A stretch of 64,000 nt of DNA from Actinoplanes auranticolor (GCF_018332655.1 NZ_BOQL01000016.1:89801-153800); one strand, 5' to 3'. Numbered from the stretch's first letter, positions 18,682-28,826 are shown. The notes: a model not told the origin generated them from the letters alone. Made by a program: numbers and translations.

Positions 18682-19213
18682 AGGCGCGCACCCGGTCCAG
18701 CGACTCGGCGTCGACGATGTCGGCCACCGAACGGTACGAGCCCTCCTCGCCGTAGGCGCCGGCGGCCTCGCGCCAGCCGGGCGGCTGGACGCCGTACTGC
18801 TTGCCCAGCAGCGCGGCGAAGATCTGCGACTTCTGCTTGCCGAAGCCGGGCAGGGCGGCGATCCGCTTGACCAGCTCCTTGCCGTCGGCGGCGTCGCGCC
18901 AGAGATCGGCGGCGTCCCCGTCGTAGGTGCCGACCAGGGCCCGGCAGACCTCCTGCACGCGGGCGGCCATGGCCTTGGGGAACCGGTGCAGGGCGGGCGG
19001 CGTGGCGAAGATCGTGACGAGCTGCTCCGGATCGAACTCGGCGAGCTCGGCGGCGGTGGGGGCATGACCGAGCCGCTGCGCGAGCACGTACGGCGAGCTG
19101 AACGCCTTCTCCAGCGGAATCTGCTGGTCCAGCACCATGCCGATGAGCAACGCCAGCGGATCCGCCGACAGCAGCTCGTTGGCCTCGGCGTCGATGGGCA
19201 GCGACATAGCCAT
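18647..19213 (-). CDS. HhH-GPD-type base-excision DNA repair protein
   Basis: A 188-residue protein of the actinobacterial HhH-GPD family (TIGR03252 type). Conserved blocks are LLIGMVLDQQIPLEKAFSSP, LHRFPKAMAARVQEVC and the helix-hairpin-helix core IAALPGFGKQKSQIFAALLG (about residues 115-134). The usual catalytic Lys/Asp pattern of endonuclease III is not obvious, so the glycosylase activity is unproven. GGACAGG precedes the ATG at 19213; a second ATG two codons later is also possible. Confidence 0.85.
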   Translation of the reverse strand: MAMSLPIDAEANELLSADPLALLIGMVLDQQIPLEKAFSSPYVLAQRLGHAPTAAELAEFDPEQLVTIFATPPALHRFPKAMAARVQEVCRALVGTYDGDAADLWRDAADGKELVKRIAALPGFGKQKSQIFAALLGKQYGVQPPGWREAAGAYGEEGSYRSVADIVDAESLDRVRAFKKEMKAAAKG

Positions 19214-19333
19214 GCTGGATCCTGTCCTTCCCGGCGACGATCACCGGACGCGTCGGCTTCTCACTGTCGCCGATGGGTGACATCCGCGTTCCGCGACGGA
19301 GCCGAGCCGCCGAGGGACGGAGACAACTACAGC

Positions 19334-19805
19334 ATGACTCAGTCCGTTGTTCCAGCCGTCGACGATCGGTGGATCTACCACTTCACCCACATCGACAACC
19401 TCGAAGCGATCCGGACGGCCGGCATTCTGCGGTGCGATGCCGTCGCTCGGGAGGGGATGACGAGGACTGAGGTCGGGGCTGCGGACATCAAAGAGTCGAG
19501 GAGGCGGCGCACCATTCCCATCGAGCCCGGTGGCCGCGTCGGGGAGTATGTCCCGTTCTACTTCGCGCCTCGCTCACCGATGATGTACCGGATCGCCTGC
19601 GATCGTCGCGACAGCATTCCGAACCGCTACGCCGGCGGCCGAGTTCCTGATCTACGGCGAGTTGCCGTTGAGCGCCATCAGGTGGGTCGCGGTGCACAGC
19701 GACGAGCGCGCGTCTCAGTCGGTGCACTTCTCCAGGATCATGCGCTTGAGCAGCGAATTTTGTCAGACCAGCCTGGGACTACGGGTACGAGCGGAGGTGA
19801 GGAAC
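19334..19805 (+). pseudogene. darT remnant (DNA ADP-ribosyltransferase toxin) with internal deletion and frameshift
   Basis: From the ATG at 19334 the first about 100 residues are classic DarT: IYHFTHIDNLEAIRTAGIL, VGAADIKESRRRRTIP and VGEYVPFYFAPRSPMMYRI. Near 19635-19640 the frame changes. In the next register the conserved end of the fold appears (AEFLIYGELPLSAIRW), including the Glu of the family's AEFLV motif. The central 50-60 residues expected between these blocks are missing, so this is a deletion plus frameshift rather than a single-base error. DarT modifies thymidine in single-stranded DNA and needs its DarG partner, which is also destroyed immediately downstream. Confidence 0.8.
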
Positions 19806-20313
19806 ATGATTGAGCCCGGCACGGGCAACCTCATGACCGCCGACGCCGAGGCGCTCGTCAACACGGTCAACACCGCGCTGCAGCTCACGGCCGGGGCTCC
19901 CACCCTGGTCTCGATCGTCCGGGTACGCCTGGCCGACGACCTCCCGCTGGCCATCGAGTACGCCTGCTTCCCGCCCCACCTCGACACCCTGCTCGAAGCC
20001 GACCTCGAAACCGGCTCGCTGCACCGCGCCCTGCACGAGCGCGGCCTGCGTCCCACCCTCGGTTCCTCGACCCTGACCGCCCAGCCCGCCGGCCCGGACG
20101 GCCCCCGGTTACAGGTCAGCGAGGCCGAGCCGCTGCTGGTGGAGAGCCGCGTGATCGTCGACCAGCACGCCGCACCCCCTGGAATACAGCGTCAGCCGGT
20201 ACGTCGGCTCTCGCTACTCGCTGCGCGTCACCCTCGACGTGCAGCCGCCCCCAGAGAACGTGCAGCCGCCCCCGAAAAGCGTGCAGCCACCCCGAGAAGG
20301 AGAAACGCCGTGA
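19806..20313 (+). pseudogene. fusion scar: darG N-terminus joined to a GntR-family UTRA domain
   Basis: A strong GGAGGTGAGG precedes the ATG at 19806. The first 23 codons read MIEPGTGNLMTADAEALVNT, the start of a DarG macrodomain antitoxin. Without changing frame the sequence becomes the UTRA ligand-binding domain of a GntR/HutC regulator: VSIVRVRLADDLPLAIEYAC, ADLETGSLHRALHERGLRPT and EPLLVESRVIVDQ. A frameshift in the C-rich run at 20175-20179 moves the end (PLEYSVSRYVGSRYSLRVTL) to another register, stopping at 20313. The macrodomain catalytic region and the GntR DNA-binding domain are both gone. Confidence 0.75.
20239..20301 (+). repeat. three tandem 21-bp repeats
   Basis: Units begin at 20239, 20260 and 20281, each starting GTGCAGCC followed by a C-rich stretch. 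In the GntR register they encode VQPPPEN, VQPPPKS and VQPPREG. They lie at the extreme C-terminus of the remnant and suggest slippage-prone DNA. Confidence 0.8.
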
Positions 20314-20754
20314 TGCCCTCCGTCGAGCAGGTCGCCTCGATGATCGACCACTCGCTGCTGCGACCCGAGCTCACCACCGCCGAGGTGCGGCGGGGCTGCG
20401 AGATGGCCCGTGAAGGTCATCCTGGAGAACGCGTACCTCAGCGACGAGCAGAAAGTGACCGGCTGCCGGCTCACCGAGCGGGCTGGAGCGCAGTTCGTGA
20501 AGACGAGCACCGGCTTCGCCCCGGGCGGCGCGACCCTGGCCGACATCCGGCTGATGCGCGCGGCGGTGTCCCCGGCGATCGCGGTCAAGGCCGCCGGTGG
20601 CGTACGCACGCTGGACACCCTGCTCGAGCTGGCGGCGGCCGGCGCGACCCGGTTCGCCGCCACGGCGACCGAGGTGATCCTGGACGACCTGGCCGCCCGC
20701 CACCGCGGGGAGCCGGCTCCCCTGGCGAGCCCGGCGCCCGCTGGTTCCTACTGA
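20310..20754 (+). pseudogene. deoC remnant (deoxyribose-phosphate aldolase) with internal deletion
   Basis: The N-terminal register from ATG 20313 (or GTG 20310, overlapping the previous stop) reads SVEQVASMIDHSLLRPELTT and then EVRRGCEMA. It breaks near 20405. The other register from 20410 gives the C-terminal half: VKVILENAYLSDEQKV, FVKTSTGFAPGGATL with the Schiff-base Lys, VKAAGGVRTLDTLLEL and TEVILDDLAARH. About 80-100 central residues, including the first catalytic acid, are absent and the frame shifts, so a working aldolase is not expected. A GntR-deoC pair would make sense as an ancestral nucleoside-catabolism operon (inference). Confidence 0.85.
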
Positions 20755-20794
20755 GCCCGGTTTGCTGCGGTGCGGTTCGGGCAAAACCCTGACC

Positions 20795-21133
20795 ATGAGT
20801 GACAACAGCGAGATCGGCAACGGCGACTACGCTCCCGAGGCGGTCGAGGTGCCCAGCACCTACCGCCCCGACAAAGGTGAGGACGACCCGGGCCTGTCGA
20901 GCACCATCGCGGCCGGCACCGACACCGAGCAGCTGGTCAACGGTGGTCCGCCGCCCGCGGGTGGCGGCATCATGACCACCACCGGCGGCAATGCGGGGCC
21001 GAACAGCTTCAAGACTCCCCCGCGTTCCGGCCCCGGGGTCGCCCCGACCACCACCGGTGACGCCACCACCGGCGCGATGACGACCCCGGTCGACAGCTAC
21101 ACCAGCGACGCGTCCAGCAACGCGGTCGACTGA
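20795..21133 (+). CDS. hypothetical disordered protein
   Basis: A 112-residue low-complexity protein rich in Gly, Thr, Pro and Asp (LVNGGPPPAGGGIMTTTGG). No transmembrane helix, signal or Cys is visible. The ATG at 20795 was chosen over an upstream in-frame start because it begins the acidic MSDNSEIGNGDYAPEAVEVP block. Codon usage looks typical of the genome, supporting a real gene, but I do not recognise the family. Confidence 0.6.
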   Translation: MSDNSEIGNGDYAPEAVEVPSTYRPDKGEDDPGLSSTIAAGTDTEQLVNGGPPPAGGGIMTTTGGNAGPNSFKTPPRSGPGVAPTTTGDATTGAMTTPVDSYTSDASSNAVD

Positions 21134-21150
21134 CCCGATATCGTCGGCGG

Positions 21151-21810
21151 GTGACGGGACCGCTGCTCGCCGCCGGCCGGGAGGCTGACGTGTACGCGCT
21201 GGACGAACGGCGCGTGCTGCGCCGCTACCGGCGGGACGCCGACGTCACCGGCGAGGCCGACGCCATGCGTCACCTCGCCGGTCTCGGCTATCCCGTCCCG
21301 GCCGTGTACGAGGCCGCCGGGCGCGACATGGTGCTGGAACGCCTCGACGGCCCCACGATGGCCGAGGCCGTGACCAGCACCGCACTGGGTCTGGCCGAAG
21401 CCGCCGCGCACCTCGCCGACCTGCTGCGCCGGCTGCACGACGTCCCGCCGTGGCCCGGCGCCCCGGCCGGCTCCCGCATCGTCCACCTGGACCTGCACCC
21501 GCTGAACGTGCTGATGACCGCCCGCGGCCCGGTGGTGATCGACTGGTGCAACGCCCGGCCCGGCGAGCCCGACCTGGACACCGGCCTGACCGCGCTGATC
21601 CTGGCCCAGGTCGCTGTCGAGCGCGGGCACGAGTGGTCCGCGGCTGCCGAGGAGCTGCTGGTGGCGTTCCTGCGGGTGGCCCCGGGCGATCCGGTCCGGC
21701 TGCTCGACGAGGTGGTGCGCTTCCGCCGGTGGCAGCTCGACACACTGACGCCGGCCGAGATCGGCCTGATCGACACCGCTGCTGAGAAGGTACGGGCATG
21801 CGCGCGCTGA
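21151..21810 (+). CDS. aminoglycoside phosphotransferase (APH)-family kinase-like protein
   Basis: A 219-residue protein with a compact protein-kinase-like fold. The catalytic loop is [12 protein letters not shown] (about residues 109-120) and the metal-binding segment is [12 protein letters not shown] (about 127-138). The N-terminal lobe is short ([20 protein letters not shown]), with Glu/Asp where the nucleotide-binding lysine region is expected. The substrate cannot be predicted; such proteins are often metabolic kinases rather than resistance enzymes. The GTG start is at 21151. Its last 13 bases overlap dtd, so the two are coupled. Confidence 0.85.
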   Translation: MTGPLLAAGREADVYALDERRVLRRYRRDADVTGEADAMRHLAGLGYPVPAVYEAAGRDMVLERLDGPTMAEAVTSTALGLAEAAAHLADLLRRLHDVPPWPGAPAGSRIVHLDLHPLNVLMTARGPVVIDWCNARPGEPDLDTGLTALILAQVAVERGHEWSAAAEELLVAFLRVAPGDPVRLLDEVVRFRRWQLDTLTPAEIGLIDTAAEKVRACAR

Positions 21811-22220
21811 TCCAGACCGTCAGCCGGGCCAGTGTCACCGTGGACGACGAGGTCGTCGGCAAGATCGAGGACGGGCTGCTGGTGCTGCTCGGGGTCACCC
21901 ACGACGACACCGCCGCGATCGCCGCCACCCTGGCCCGCAAGGTGCACGAGCTGCGCATCCTCGACGGCGACGCCTCGGCCGCGGACACCGGCGCCCCGCT
22001 GCTGGTGGTCAGCCAGTTCACCCTCTACGGCGACGCCCGCAAGGGCCGCCGGCCCACCTGGTCCGCCGCCGCGCCCGCCGAGGTGGCCGAGCCGCTGGTC
22101 ACCGCCTTCGTCGAGGCGCTGCGCGTGCGGGGCGCGCCGGTACAGACCGGGCGGTTCCGGGCCCGCATGCTCGTGGAGAGCGTGAACGTGGGCCCGAGAA
22201 CCGTCTGGCTGGAGCTCTAG
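21798..22220 (+). CDS. dtd: D-aminoacyl-tRNA deacylase
   Basis: A 140-residue DTD-fold enzyme that removes D-amino acids wrongly attached to tRNA. The active-site motifs are both visible: [18 protein letters not shown] (about residues 74-91) and the Gly-cisPro loop NVGPRT near residue 131 (E. coli has NDGPVT-like). Length is normal. The ATG overlaps the kinase gene by 13 bp, and the TAG stop shares CTAG with the convergent spo0M stop at 22217-22220. Confidence 0.94.
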   Translation: MRALIQTVSRASVTVDDEVVGKIEDGLLVLLGVTHDDTAAIAATLARKVHELRILDGDASAADTGAPLLVVSQFTLYGDARKGRRPTWSAAAPAEVAEPLVTAFVEALRVRGAPVQTGRFRARMLVESVNVGPRTVWLEL

Positions 22221-23002
22221 AAGAAACCGCGGCGCTGGGCGGACTGCTGCAGCCAGCCGTTGAGCTGCGCGGTCCAGTCGACCTGGTCGACGGAGCGGTA
22301 GTCGACGTCGAAGCGGCCGAACGCGTCGTGCCCCTCGGTGAACAGGCCGCCGCGCTTGTCGATCTCCAGCACCACCTGCAGGTTGTGCGGGGTCGGGACG
22401 AACGTGACCTCGAGCTGGGTGATGCGGCCGGCGTACTGCGACGGCGGGTAGAACTCGATCTCCTGGTAGAACGGCAGGGTCTGCTGCACGCCGTACACGC
22501 GGCCGCGCTCGACGTCGGCGCGGCTGAAGCGGAAGCCCAGCCGCAGGAAGGCGTCGAGGATCCGCTCCTGGGCCGGCAGCGGGTGTACAGCCACCGCGTC
22601 CAGGTCACCCTTGTCGACCGCCCGGGCCACCTCGAGCTCGGTCCGCAGCCCCATCGTCATCCCGTGCAGGTGCTGGCCGTACACCTCGGTGATCGGGGTC
22701 TCCCACGGCACGTCGAAGCGGAACGGGATGTCGTGCCGGGCGCCCGCGTCCAGCTTGAACGAGCCGGTCAGCCGCTGCCGGTGGAACTCCTGGTCGGTGT
22801 TGTACTCGCTGTCGCCACTCTCCACCTCGACCCGGGTCATCAGCCCGACCGCGACGTACTCGATGTCGACGGCGTGGTCGCCGCCCATGACGTGCACCTG
22901 CCCCTCGAGGAAGCCCCCGGGGCGGCAGTTGGGGTTGGCGAGCACCGTTTCCACTGACGGGCCCCCGACACCCATCGCCTGCATCATGCGCTTGAAGACC
23001 AC
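22217..23002 (-). CDS. Spo0M-family sporulation-control protein
   Basis: A 261-residue arrestin-like protein. The N-terminal [20 protein letters not shown] and the beta-rich region [33 protein letters not shown] and [20 protein letters not shown] match Spo0M. Its C-terminus ends [19 protein letters not shown]. In Bacillus, Spo0M influences sporulation and cell division; in actinomycetes its role is unclear. The ATG at 23002 is preceded by AAGGAGG. It ends tail to tail with dtd. Confidence 0.87.
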   Translation of the reverse strand: MVFKRMMQAMGVGGPSVETVLANPNCRPGGFLEGQVHVMGGDHAVDIEYVAVGLMTRVEVESGDSEYNTDQEFHRQRLTGSFKLDAGARHDIPFRFDVPWETPITEVYGQHLHGMTMGLRTELEVARAVDKGDLDAVAVHPLPAQERILDAFLRLGFRFSRADVERGRVYGVQQTLPFYQEIEFYPPSQYAGRITQLEVTFVPTPHNLQVVLEIDKRGGLFTEGHDAFGRFDVDYRSVDQVDWTAQLNGWLQQSAQRRGFF

Positions 23003-23254
23003 GAATCCTCCTTGTTACGAGCCTGCCGCCGATTATGGGGCGCCCCCGCACCCGACGGAATTGCCTCACTGTCCGTACATGTCCCACCAAGACGGGCACC
23101 CTGTCGGGTTAGCGACCTCAGGGTTCTCCCCGATTCATGCCACCTGGACGCTTGCCTCACCTCCGCTTAACGCGCCTGCCGCCAAGCTAGTGATCACCGG
23201 CACGAATGCGGCTGGGAATGCACGACTCGGTGAACGCGGGGAGGGGACTGAAAG
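23003..23254. other. divergent intergenic region between spo0M and sigB
   Basis: These 252 bases have lower GC than their surroundings and must hold the promoters of both genes. I could not identify a confident -35/-10 pair. GGAGGGG near 23241 is the sigB ribosome-binding site. Confidence 0.4.
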
Positions 23255-24268
<1,014 letters not shown>

Positions 24269-24285
24269 CGCCGCACCAGAATCAC

Positions 24286-24314
24286 GAGGCCGGTCGCGAT
24301 GCGCGACCGGCCTC
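24286..24314 (+). terminator. hairpin downstream of sigB
   Basis: A perfect 12-bp stem, GAGGCCGGTCGC (24286-24297) with GCGACCGGCCTC (24303-24314), with a 5-base loop. No T-tract follows, as is common for actinomycete terminators, so it probably ends sigB transcription. Confidence 0.65.
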
Positions 24315-24419
24315 CGCCGTGTCCGGGAGCGGACCGGGCGAATTCCCGGCTGACTCGGCGGGCGTTCTCGGCGACAATCAACGGGCGCCGCAAAGATCGT
24401 CGTCGGGGAGGTGGGCCGG

Positions 24420-24797
24420 GTGCGAGGCTTGCAGCTGGTGCTGCGATTCGTGCTGGAGCTGTGCGCGCTGGCGGCCCTGGCCTACGCGGGCTGGCAGACG
24501 TCGGCCGGCTTCTGGGTGCGGCTGCTCGCCGCGATCGCGTTGCCGCTGCTCGCAGCCGTCGTCTGGGGACAGTGGGTGGCCCCGAAGGCGCGCCGGCCGA
24601 TTCCGGACCCGCTGCGGCTCGTACCGGAATGGCTCGTCTTCGGCGGCGCGACCGTCGCTCTGGCCGTGACCGGCCACCCGATCCTCGCTGTGGCGCTGGC
24701 CGTCCTCGCCGCCGCGAACCGCCTCGCCCTGCACCTGCTGCACGTCACCACCGGCGGCCGCACCGAGGAGCACCCGGACCCCCGGATCACGCGCTGA
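24420..24797 (+). CDS. YrdB/DUF2568-family membrane protein
   Basis: A 125-residue protein with four predicted transmembrane helices (LRFVLELCALAALAYAGW, VRLLAAIALPLLAAVVWG, WLVFGGATVALAVTG and LAVALAVLAAANRLALHLL). The WGQWVAPKARRPIPDPLRL loop is typical of the YrdB family, of unknown function. The GTG at 24420 is preferred over that at 24411 because GGGGAGG lies 8 bases upstream. It converges with the Pat-like gene. Confidence 0.8.
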   Translation: MRGLQLVLRFVLELCALAALAYAGWQTSAGFWVRLLAAIALPLLAAVVWGQWVAPKARRPIPDPLRLVPEWLVFGGATVALAVTGHPILAVALAVLAAANRLALHLLHVTTGGRTEEHPDPRITR

Positions 24798-24803
24798 GGC
24801 AGG

Positions 24804-27350
24804 TCAGGCGCTGTGCAGGCGGCGGGGGCCGGTGTCCGGGCGGGTGCCGGCCTCGCCGATCTCCATCGACGCGTGCAGCACCGTGATGCCGTCCGGGCGG
24901 GCCAGCACCGGGTTCAGCGACAGGGCACGGACCCGGGGATGGTCGTCCGCCAGCCGGCCCACCCGCAGCAGCAGGTCGATCAGCGCCTCCCGGTCGACCG
25001 GCGCCGAGCCGCGGTAGCCGTGCAGCAGCGGCGCCGCGCGCGGCTCGTCGACCAGGGCGGCGGCGGCCCGGTCGGTCAGCGGTGCCGCCCGCCAGGCCAG
25101 GTCGCCCAGCAGCTCACTCGCCACCCCGCCGAGACCGAAGCCGACCACCGGCCCGAACGCGGGATCCTCGACCACCTCGATCGTGCACGCCACTCCGGGC
25201 GGGACCATGGACTGCACCAGCACGTGCGGGCCGAACGCCGACTCCAGCTCGCGGTAGGCGGCGCGGACGTCGTCCTCGTCGGCCAGGGCCAGCCGGACCG
25301 CGCCCAGGTCGATGCGGTGCCGCAGGGCGCCACCGGCCGCTTTCAGCGCGACCGGGTAACCGAGCGTGTCCGCGGCGGCCAGAGCCTCGTCGACCGAGGT
25401 GGCGGAGGTGGACGGTTCGACCTTGATGCCGTACGCGGCGAGCAGCTCCGACGGTGGGCCCTCGACCTCGGCGGCCGACGGGTCCACGCCGGACAGTGCG
25501 GGCAGCACGCCCGGGGGCAGGCGGAGCCAGTCGGCGTACCCGGCGACGCGGCCCAGAGCGCGGACGGCCTCCTCCACCGACGGGTACGCCGGGACCCGGT
25601 CGGGCATCGTGCCCAGCAGGAACGTCGCCACGGTCGGCTTCTCCCCGGCCATGGCCACGCTGCCGAGCGCCGCGGTGAAGTCCGCGTCCTCGTCCGGGAG
25701 CTGACCGGGCAGCGGCGGCGCGAAGACCACCACGAGGGCGTCCACCCGCTCGTCGACGGCCGCGTCGGCCAGCGCGTCGGCGAACTCGTGGGCGCCGGCC
25801 TGGGGGCTGATGTCGCAGGGATAGCCCTCGGCGACGGTCAGGCCGTTGGCCCGGCAGGCGGCCACGGCCAGGCTGGACAGCGCCGAGGAGTTGCCCACGA
25901 TCGCGACCCGGCGCCCGGCCGGCAGCGGCTGGTGGGCGATCAGCAGGCCGACGTCGAACAGCTCCGCCACGGTGTCCACCCGGATCACGCCGGAACGGGC
26001 GAACAGGGCGGTGACCGCACGGGTGTCCGGGCCGGGCAGATCCCCGGCCAGCCCGGCCGGCCGGGTCGCCGACGCGACCGCGACGACCGGCTTGACCCGG
26101 CTCATCCGGCGGGCCAGCCGGGCGAACTTGCGCGGATTGCCGAACGTCTCCAGATAGAGCAGGACGGCGTCGGTGCCGGGATCGTCCTGCCAGTACTGCA
26201 GCAGGTCGTTGCCCGAGACGTCCGCGCGGTTGCCGGCCGACACGAAGCTCGACAATCCGAGCCCCCGCCGTTCCGCCTCGGCCAGCAGCGCCACCCCGAG
26301 CGCGCCGGACTGGCTGAAGAAGCCGACCCGCCCCGCGGCCGGCAGTCGCGGCGCGAGCGTGGCGTTGAGGCGTACCGCGGGGTCGGTGTTGGCGATCCCC
26401 AGGCAGTTCGGGCCGACCACGCGCAGGCCCGCCGCGTGGGCCGCGTCGATCAGCGCCCGCTGCGCGAGCGCACCCTCCACTCCCGACTCGGCGAAGCCGG
26501 CCGAGACGACCACGAGACCACCCGCGCCGGCTGCGGCCGCGTCGGCCACGGCGTCCGCGACCCCATCCGGCGGTACGGCGATCAGCGCCAGGTCGACCTC
26601 GGCGCGGGCTTCCACCGCCGACCTGTACGCGGGCAGCCCGGCCACCCGGTCCGCGCTGCGGTGCACGGGCACGATCGTGCCGGTGTAACCGCCGTCGCGG
26701 ATGTGACCGAGGATCGCCGCGCCGATGCCCTGGCCGCTTGCGCTGGCGCCGTACACCGCAACGGCGCGCGGATGCAGCAGCCGCGCGATCGACCGCGACT
26801 CGGTGCGCTGCTCGCGGCTCTCCTGCACCTCGCGGGACTTCTCCGTCGGGGCGATCGGGAAGCCCAGGTGCACCACGCCGTCGGCGTACTTGCGCTGGAC
26901 CTGGTAGCCGAAGTCGCTGAAGACCCGCAGCATGCCGCCGTTCTGCGGGAGGACCTCGGCGACGAAACGGGTGATGCCGTTCTCCCGGGCCGCGTCGGCG
27001 AGGTGCTCCAGCAGCACCGAGCCGATCCCCCGGCCCTGGTGCGCGTCCTCGACGACGAAGGCCACCTCGGCCTCGGGCGACTCCGGGCCGAGCCGCTCGT
27101 AGCGGCCGACCGCCATGATCCGCGAGCCGCTGACGATGACGAACGCCTCGCGGTCGTGGTGGTCGACGTTGACGAAACGGGCCAGGTCGCGTTCCGGAAT
27201 ACGCGGATAGGGAGAGAAGTAGCGCAGGTAGCGGGTGCGGTCGCTCATCCGGGAGTGGAGCTCCACGATGGCCGGTGCGTCGTCGGGGCGGATCGGGCGC
27301 AGATGGACGGCGCTGCCGTCGGAGAGCAGGACGTCCGCCTCTCTGGTCAC
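24804..27350 (-). CDS. Pat-like protein: N-terminal GNAT acetyltransferase fused to an acyl-CoA synthetase (ADP-forming)-like module
   Basis: An 848-residue fusion. Residues about 1-165 form a GNAT domain with the acetyl-CoA loop HQGRGIGSVLLEHLADAA. From about 190 there is a CoA-binding Rossmann domain (VAVYGASASGQGIGAAIL), then succinyl-CoA-ligase-like domains and a C-terminal ATP-grasp segment (LAAYGIKVEP; GYPVALKAAGGAL). The SHTG segment normally carrying the phosphorylated His of true ADP-forming synthetases is not present: the region reads LAGDLPGPDTRAVTALFARS. It is therefore more likely a lysine acetyltransferase (Pat/AcuA-like role) than an acetate-CoA ligase. GTG 27350 with GAGAGGGG upstream; 13 bases after acuC. 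Confidence 0.85.
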   Translation of the reverse strand: MTREADVLLSDGSAVHLRPIRPDDAPAIVELHSRMSDRTRYLRYFSPYPRIPERDLARFVNVDHHDREAFVIVSGSRIMAVGRYERLGPESPEAEVAFVVEDAHQGRGIGSVLLEHLADAARENGITRFVAEVLPQNGGMLRVFSDFGYQVQRKYADGVVHLGFPIAPTEKSREVQESREQRTESRSIARLLHPRAVAVYGASASGQGIGAAILGHIRDGGYTGTIVPVHRSADRVAGLPAYRSAVEARAEVDLALIAVPPDGVADAVADAAAAGAGGLVVVSAGFAESGVEGALAQRALIDAAHAAGLRVVGPNCLGIANTDPAVRLNATLAPRLPAAGRVGFFSQSGALGVALLAEAERRGLGLSSFVSAGNRADVSGNDLLQYWQDDPGTDAVLLYLETFGNPRKFARLARRMSRVKPVVAVASATRPAGLAGDLPGPDTRAVTALFARSGVIRVDTVAELFDVGLLIAHQPLPAGRRVAIVGNSSALSSLAVAACRANGLTVAEGYPCDISPQAGAHEFADALADAAVDERVDALVVVFAPPLPGQLPDEDADFTAALGSVAMAGEKPTVATFLLGTMPDRVPAYPSVEEAVRALGRVAGYADWLRLPPGVLPALSGVDPSAAEVEGPPSELLAAYGIKVEPSTSATSVDEALAAADTLGYPVALKAAGGALRHRIDLGAVRLALADEDDVRAAYRELESAFGPHVLVQSMVPPGVACTIEVVEDPAFGPVVGFGLGGVASELLGDLAWRAAPLTDRAAAALVDEPRAAPLLHGYRGSAPVDREALIDLLLRVGRLADDHPRVRALSLNPVLARPDGITVLHASMEIGEAGTRPDTGPRRLHSA

Positions 27351-27363
27351 CGCATTTCCCCTC

Positions 27364-28548
27364 TCAGTCCCGGATGTCGTGCGGGTCCAGCCCGTGCAGC
27401 GGGAAGACCGCCCGCCGGGTCGCCATGATGGCCTTGTCGACCGGGTCCGGCGTGGTGCCCGGCTCCCAGCGCTCGACCGGCGGGGCGGTGCCGTCGGTCA
27501 GCGTGACCGGCACCTCCTCACCGGGACGGCGGTCGGCGGCGAGCTTGCGCCAGCCCGGCGGGATGGCCGTGCCCGGATCCAGCGCCGCGCCGGTGGCCAC
27601 CGCCAGCAGATGGGTCCAGGCCCGGGGCACGACCTCGACCAGGGCGTACCCGCCGCCGCCGGTCGCCACCCAGCGGCCGTCGCAGAGCTCGTCGGCCAGG
27701 GCGCGCAACGCGATGTAGGCGGCACGCTGGCCGTCGACCGACAACCGCAGGTCGGCCAGCGGGTCGAGCCGGTGCGCGTCGGCGCCGCACTGGGTGACGA
27801 GGATCTGCGGCGCGAACGCCCGCAGCACCGAAGGCACGACCGCGTGGAAAGCGCGCAACCAGCCCGCGTCCCCGGTGCCGGGAGGCAGGGCCAGGTTCAC
27901 CGACATGCCCTCGGCGCCCGGGCCGCCCGACTCCTCCGGATATCCGGTGGTGAACGGGAACAGCGTGAGCGGCGTCTCGTGCAGGCTCACGGTGAGCACC
28001 CGGGGGTCGTCGTAGAAGGCCGCCTGCACCCCGTCGCCGTGGTGCACGTCGACATCCACGTACGCGATGCGCTCCGCACCCAGGTCGAGCAGCCGCGCGA
28101 TGGCCACCGCCGGGTCGTTGTAGACGCAGAAGCCGGCCGCCCGGGCCGCCATGGCGTGGTGCAGCCCACCGGAGACGTTGACCGCGCGGGTGACCGCTCC
28201 GCTCCACACGGCCTCGGCCGCGGCCAGAGTGGCGCCGCAGATGCGCGCGCTCGCCTCGTGCATCCCCTCGAAGACCGGATTGTCCGGGGTGTTGAGGCCC
28301 CAGCCGCGGAAGAAGGGATCGTGCGGGGCGAGCCGGACCGCCTCCAGATACTCCGGGCGGTGCACCCTGATCAGCGCCGCGTCGTCGGCCGGCTCCGGCA
28401 CGATCAGGCTTACCCCCGGGCGGTCGAGCACGCCCAGCTCCCGGGCGAGCGCCATGGTGAGCTCCACCCGCACCGGGTTCATCGGGTGGTGCCCCATGTC
28501 GTACGCGAGCAGCGCCTCGTCCCAGACCACCGCCGTCGACTCCGCCAT
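27364..28548 (-). CDS. acuC: AcuC-type lysine deacetylase (class I HDAC-like)
   Basis: A 394-residue zinc-dependent deacetylase of the arginase/HDAC fold. Active-site features are all present: SGGLHHAM (His pair), YVDVDVHHGDGV (Asp/His zinc ligands), CGADAHRLDPL (second ligand Asp) and GGGGYALVEV. AcuC in Bacillus deacetylates acetyl-CoA synthetase. ATG 28548 (MAESTAVVWDEALL) was chosen; an ATG three codons upstream is possible. It is upstream of, and in one transcript with, the Pat-like gene, giving a linked protein acetylation/deacetylation pair. Confidence 0.92.
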   Translation of the reverse strand: MAESTAVVWDEALLAYDMGHHPMNPVRVELTMALARELGVLDRPGVSLIVPEPADDAALIRVHRPEYLEAVRLAPHDPFFRGWGLNTPDNPVFEGMHEASARICGATLAAAEAVWSGAVTRAVNVSGGLHHAMAARAAGFCVYNDPAVAIARLLDLGAERIAYVDVDVHHGDGVQAAFYDDPRVLTVSLHETPLTLFPFTTGYPEESGGPGAEGMSVNLALPPGTGDAGWLRAFHAVVPSVLRAFAPQILVTQCGADAHRLDPLADLRLSVDGQRAAYIALRALADELCDGRWVATGGGGYALVEVVPRAWTHLLAVATGAALDPGTAIPPGWRKLAADRRPGEEVPVTLTDGTAPPVERWEPGTTPDPVDKAIMATRRAVFPLHGLDPHDIRD

Positions 28549-28826
28549 GGGCCTCATGCTGCCACGCCGGCGGGAACAATCGGAGGGTGCACCGGCGCTG
28601 CATGCATGGCGCCGGTTCGTCGGCGGCCCGGTTGGATAGAGTGCGGGCACTGATGTCGTTGCCGACCATCTGCCCGACCTCGATGCCCGGCCGGTCGCCG
28701 GCGTCAGGCAGCCGGCCCGCTGGGTGCCGGCGCCACTCTCCGGGCCCGTGCGGTCCGCGAGATTCGGCAGGAGATCCCAGCTCGACTACCCTTGACAGGC
28801 ACGCTTACTCCGGGAGGTCAGTACCG

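Noticed and set aside
19334..20754. Intact toxin-antitoxin system
   Set aside because: DarT and DarG motifs are present but internal deletions and frameshifts break both genes.
24804..27350. Annotation as acetate-CoA ligase
   Set aside because: The expected active-site SHTG histidine segment is absent, and a GNAT domain is fused; a regulatory acetyltransferase is more likely.
24813..27428. An 871-codon plus-strand reading frame
   Set aside because: It is the antisense shadow of the Pat-like gene, with low-complexity Gly/Arg/His composition and no family features.
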